Shown: positions 61,587-64,000 of the stretch, in pieces
How the letters are laid out: every line of letters begins with the position of its first letter
Position numbering within the stretch: position 1 is the stretch's first letter
Source of the DNA: Martelella sp. NC20
Lineage (GTDB): Bacteria > Pseudomonadota > Alphaproteobacteria > Rhizobiales > Rhizobiaceae
Assembly: GCF_013459645.1 (NCBI RefSeq)
Contig: NZ_CP054861.1
Span: 2,716,001-2,780,000, forward strand
Length of the DNA: 64,000 bases
Direction of reading: 5' to 3'
Program-made: the position numbers and the translations under genes
Notes under the pieces: model-generated
What the model was told of the DNA's origin: nothing
Databases searched by the model: none
What the model saw: the letters and a program-made list of their open reading frames with translations, nothing else

Positions 61587-61775
61587 ATGGGACGATTGAT
61601 GTTTCTGGCAGCCATTGCCGGCGGCGGCTACATGCTCTACCGCAAATTCATCAGCGATGCCGAGGCGCTTTCGGCGCGCGGCGAGCAGAAACGCGCCGAA
61701 CAGAAAAGCGGCGCCACCGGCACGCTGGTGCAGGACCCGGTGACCGGCGAGTATCGGGTCAAGAGCACTGACTAG
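61587..61775 (+). CDS. small membrane-anchored hypothetical protein
   Basis: 62-residue protein: an N-terminal transmembrane helix (about residues 2-20, 'GRLMFLAAIAGGGYMLYRKF'), a charged linker and a C-terminal 'TGTLVQDPVTGEYRVKSTD' tail. Similar short proteins with a conserved 'DPVTGEYRVK' end are found after S49 peptidase genes in Rhizobiales, from memory. AAGGAGGAG lies 7 bases before ATG 61587. Function unknown. Confidence 0.75.
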   Translation: MGRLMFLAAIAGGGYMLYRKFISDAEALSARGEQKRAEQKSGATGTLVQDPVTGEYRVKSTD

Positions 61776-62140
61776 ATTTCGTCAACACACAAAAGAATTT
61801 GTTTTTTTGCGTTTCTGATTGTTAAATTGTCATCGGAACGAGCTCCTTTGTGGCGTCCTCGGATGATCACGTGCCCGCACCTCGTATGCTAGGGAGCCGT
61901 TCCTCCTTTGCGTTTCCCCCTTGAAAAGTTGACATTCCGTAGCCCGCTTGCCCCTGCTTTCTTCCCGGTGCTACACTTTCTTCCTGAACGGCAACCGGGG
62001 ATTCGCGCGCAAGATGCGGCGCCGTTCAGCCGGAGTTGGGCTGTGCGCCGTTTCAAAGCCTGCTCCTCGCGACACGGAAGACGCGGCGGCCACTGGCTTT
62101 CGCGATTTCCTCCAAGGGGAACCAAGCGAAGGAGAGGGCC
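61776..62140 (+). other. 365-base intergenic region before putP
   Basis: Contains an AT-rich stretch at 61776-61830 and a possible promoter, TTGCCC (61948-61953), 18 bases, TACACT (61972-61977), which would give a leader of about 160 bases before putP. A TTGACA at 61929 has no good -10. No gene or clear riboswitch fold was seen. Confidence 0.4.
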
Positions 62141-63628
62141 ATGAGTCTTGGCATCACGATCAGCCTGACGGCATATTTTCTGTTGATGATCGGCATCGGC
62201 ATTTATGCCTGGCGAAAATCCACATCGAATTCCGAAGAATATATGCTGGGCGGCCGGCAACTTTCGCCGGGGGTCGCGGCTCTTTCGGCCGGCGCGTCCG
62301 ATATGAGCGGCTGGCTGCTGATGGGCCTTCCGGGCGCGCTGTTCGTCTCCGGACTGACGCAGAGCTGGATCGGGATCGGCCTTGTCGTCGGCGCGTTCTT
62401 CAACTGGGTCATTGTCGCGCCGCGCCTGCGCGAGCAGACCGAGCGCTACGACAATTCGCTCACCATTCCCGAATTCCTGTCGAAACGGTTCCCGAGCCGG
62501 GCGCTTTCGCTCAGAAGCGTTTCAGCGATCGTGATCGTGGTGTTCTTCTCCGTCTACACCGCCTCGGGGCTGGTGGCGGGCGGCAAGCTGTTCGATACCG
62601 CCTTCCCGGACCTGATCCATATCGGCGGCATGAGCGCCTATCAGACCGGCATCTATCTCACCCTCGGCATCGTGTTGATCTACACCATGATCGGCGGCTT
62701 TCTGGCGGTCAGCCTGACCGATTTCGTCCAGGGCTGCATCATGATGCTGGCGCTGGTGATCATGCCGCTGGTCGTCCTCATCAAGGCCGGCGGGTTTGGC
62801 GTCTCGGAGGCGCGGATGATGAGCGTCGATCCGAATTTCCTGTCGATGTTCCACGGGCTCACCGTGATCGGCTTCCTGTCGGCGGTTGCATGGGGGCTCG
62901 GCTATTTCGGCCAGCCGCATATCATCGTGCGCTTCATGGCGGTGCGTTCGGTCAAGGATGTTCCGACCGCGCGCAATATCGGCATGACGTGGATGATCAT
63001 CTCGCTTGCGGGCGCCGTCGGCGTCGGCATTTTCGGGCGTTCCTATACCGTCGGCAACAATATCAACGTTCCCGATCCGGAAACGATCTTCATCATTCTC
63101 GCCAACCAGCTTTTCATTCCGCTGGTGACCGGCTTCCTGCTGGCCGCGCTGCTTGCTGCGGTAATGAGCACGATCTCGAGTCAGCTTCTGGTGGCCTCCT
63201 CCTCGCTGACGGAGGATTTCTACCGCCTGTTCCTGCGCCGTAACGCCGGCGAGCGCGAAATGGTCAATATCGGCCGGGTGTTCGTGCTGGTGGTGGCGAT
63301 CGTCGCCGCGGTCATCGCCCATAATCCCGATTCCGAGGTGCTGGGCCTCGTCTCCCATGCCTGGGCCGGTTTCGGTGCGGCCTTCGGTCCGCTGATCATC
63401 CTGTCGCTGACATGGCGCGGCATGTCCGGCGCGGGCGCGGTGGCGGGCCTTGTGGCCGGTGCCGTGACGGTGATCGTGTGGATCGCCCTCGGTCTCGACC
63501 AGAGCTTCATGGGCGGCCCCGGGGTCTATGAAATCATCCCCGGCTTCATCGTCGCATGGCTTGCCATCTGGCTGGTGAGCCTGGCAACGCCGACAAAGGA
63601 CGAGTTCCGCCCGCTTGCGGCGGAATAG
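62141..63628 (+). CDS. putP: sodium/proline symporter
   Basis: 495-residue SSS-family Na+/solute symporter with about 13 hydrophobic helices. 'NSEEYMLGGRQLSPGVAALSAGASDMSGWLLMGLPGAL' (in parts) is the PutP signature near residues 26-65, and 'RYDNSLTIPEFLSKRF' and 'LLAAVMSTISSQLLVASSSLTEDFYR' follow. AAGGAGAGGG stands just before ATG 62141. It probably feeds PutA encoded 20 kb away; the genes are not in one operon. Confidence 0.94.
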   Translation: MSLGITISLTAYFLLMIGIGIYAWRKSTSNSEEYMLGGRQLSPGVAALSAGASDMSGWLLMGLPGALFVSGLTQSWIGIGLVVGAFFNWVIVAPRLREQTERYDNSLTIPEFLSKRFPSRALSLRSVSAIVIVVFFSVYTASGLVAGGKLFDTAFPDLIHIGGMSAYQTGIYLTLGIVLIYTMIGGFLAVSLTDFVQGCIMMLALVIMPLVVLIKAGGFGVSEARMMSVDPNFLSMFHGLTVIGFLSAVAWGLGYFGQPHIIVRFMAVRSVKDVPTARNIGMTWMIISLAGAVGVGIFGRSYTVGNNINVPDPETIFIILANQLFIPLVTGFLLAALLAAVMSTISSQLLVASSSLTEDFYRLFLRRNAGEREMVNIGRVFVLVVAIVAAVIAHNPDSEVLGLVSHAWAGFGAAFGPLIILSLTWRGMSGAGAVAGLVAGAVTVIVWIALGLDQSFMGGPGVYEIIPGFIVAWLAIWLVSLATPTKDEFRPLAAE

Positions 63629-63637
63629 GCATCAACC

Positions 63638-63658
63638 GGGTGGCCGGCTCGGCCACCC
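63638..63658 (+). terminator. hairpin after putP
   Basis: GGGTGGCC (63638-63645) and GGCCACCC (63651-63658) make a perfect 8-bp stem with a 5-base loop 10 bases after the putP stop codon. The T run is poor (GACCCTTGACCCTT), so termination efficiency is uncertain. Confidence 0.5.
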
Positions 63659-63725
63659 GACCCTTGACCCTTATCCGCTTTAGTGGCACTCACCGCTCAT
63701 ACAAAAATGACGGAAGCCTTCTGCC

Positions 63726-64000
63726 ATGTCCGAAGCGACGATACCGCCCCATATGCATCCCACGCGCTCCTTCCAGGGGCTAATCCTGACATTGCAGGCC
63801 TATTGGGCCGACAAGGGCTGCGCCATCCTGCAACCCTACGACATGGAAGTGGGCGCCGGCACGCTGCATCCCTCGACCACGCTCCGGGCGCTCGGGCCGA
63901 AGCGCTGGAACGTCGCCTATGTCCAGCCCTCGCGCCGCCCGGCGGATGGCCGTTACGGCGAAAACCCGAACCGCCTGCAGCACTACTACCAGTATCAGGT
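63726..64000 (+). CDS. glyQ: glycine--tRNA ligase alpha subunit (partial, runs off the window)
   Basis: The first 91 complete codons read [20 protein letters not shown] and continue '[29 protein letters not shown]' in parts and '[29 protein letters not shown]', the unmistakable start of GlyQ of the alpha2-beta2 bacterial glycyl-tRNA synthetase. The ribosome site is weak (GGAAGC). The remainder lies beyond 64000; glyS is expected next. Confidence 0.97.
   Translation, partial: MSEATIPPHMHPTRSFQGLILTLQAYWADKGCAILQPYDMEVGAGTLHPSTTLRALGPKRWNVAYVQPSRRPADGRYGENPNRLQHYYQYQ

Noticed and set aside
63664..63692. promoter before glyQ starting with TTGACC
   Set aside because: No acceptable -10 box at 16-18 bases distance, so I do not list it.

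Overview
The window is high-GC DNA from an alphaproteobacterium, most likely of the order Hyphomicrobiales (Rhizobiales). The evidence is a short PutA with a divergent Lrp-type regulator, an iolG/RpiR-type regulator/iolCDEB inositol block, two RIME-like intergenic palindromes and an ispE-moaB core region. Several TRAP transporters suggest a marine or plant-associated lifestyle (for example Martelella-like); that genus-level guess is inference only.

Region 1 (1-13.6 kb). A TAXI-type TRAP transporter (binding protein plus fused permease) is followed on the other strand by a tight nine-gene operon running from 13.6 kb down to 3.6 kb: dctP-dctQ-dctM, a cytoplasmic sulfatase-like hydrolase, a sugar-type ABC transporter (permease, binding protein, ATPase) and two short-chain dehydrogenases. 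It looks like uptake and catabolism of an esterified (sulfated or phosphonylated) small molecule, possibly a sugar.

Region 2 (13.7-37.9 kb). This is a large aromatic-type meta-cleavage supercluster. It encodes a group D flavin monooxygenase and its flavin reductase, three extradiol-dioxygenase-like (VOC) proteins, a semialdehyde dehydrogenase, a FAH-family hydrolase/isomerase, an HpaH-like hydratase and an HpaI aldolase: all steps of a homoprotocatechuate-like lower pathway. Also present are two TRAP transporters, an old yellow enzyme, an SDR, an EthD-like double-domain protein, an AtaL-SnoaL fusion, a TAXI-like protein without a signal peptide, and LysR, TetR and GntR regulators. Two repeated operator types divide it. 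GTAAC-N4-GTTAC occurs three times around the TetR gene, the monooxygenase, the AtaL/SDR/TRAP operon and the VOC/EthD operon. A TATCGATA...TTGACTACCGAT block occurs at two divergent promoters around the GntR gene. At least three proteins are intact folds that have lost the active-site residues of their family (a VOC protein, a class II aldolase-like protein, an HpaI-like protein). This is the best candidate for an undescribed system.

Region 3 (38-52 kb). A P-loop kinase, putA with divergent putR, a LacI regulator and a complete-looking inositol catabolic block (iolG, RpiR-type regulator, iolC-DUF2090 fusion, iolD, iolE, iolB), with a perfect GGAA-N6-TTCC palindrome between iolG and the regulator.

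Region 4 (52-64 kb). Housekeeping: tRNA-Pro(CGG), rnhB, a radical SAM protein, a small glycosyltransferase-like protein, moaB-like, ispE, a secreted TPR protein, a polyprenyl diphosphate synthase, a DUF2007 protein, a methyltransferase, an S49 peptidase, a 62-residue membrane-anchored protein, putP and the start of glyQ. Intergenic repeats (a 224-bp imperfect inverted repeat bounded by identical 13-bp direct repeats, RIME-like double hairpins, a 4x14-bp tandem repeat) lie between these genes.
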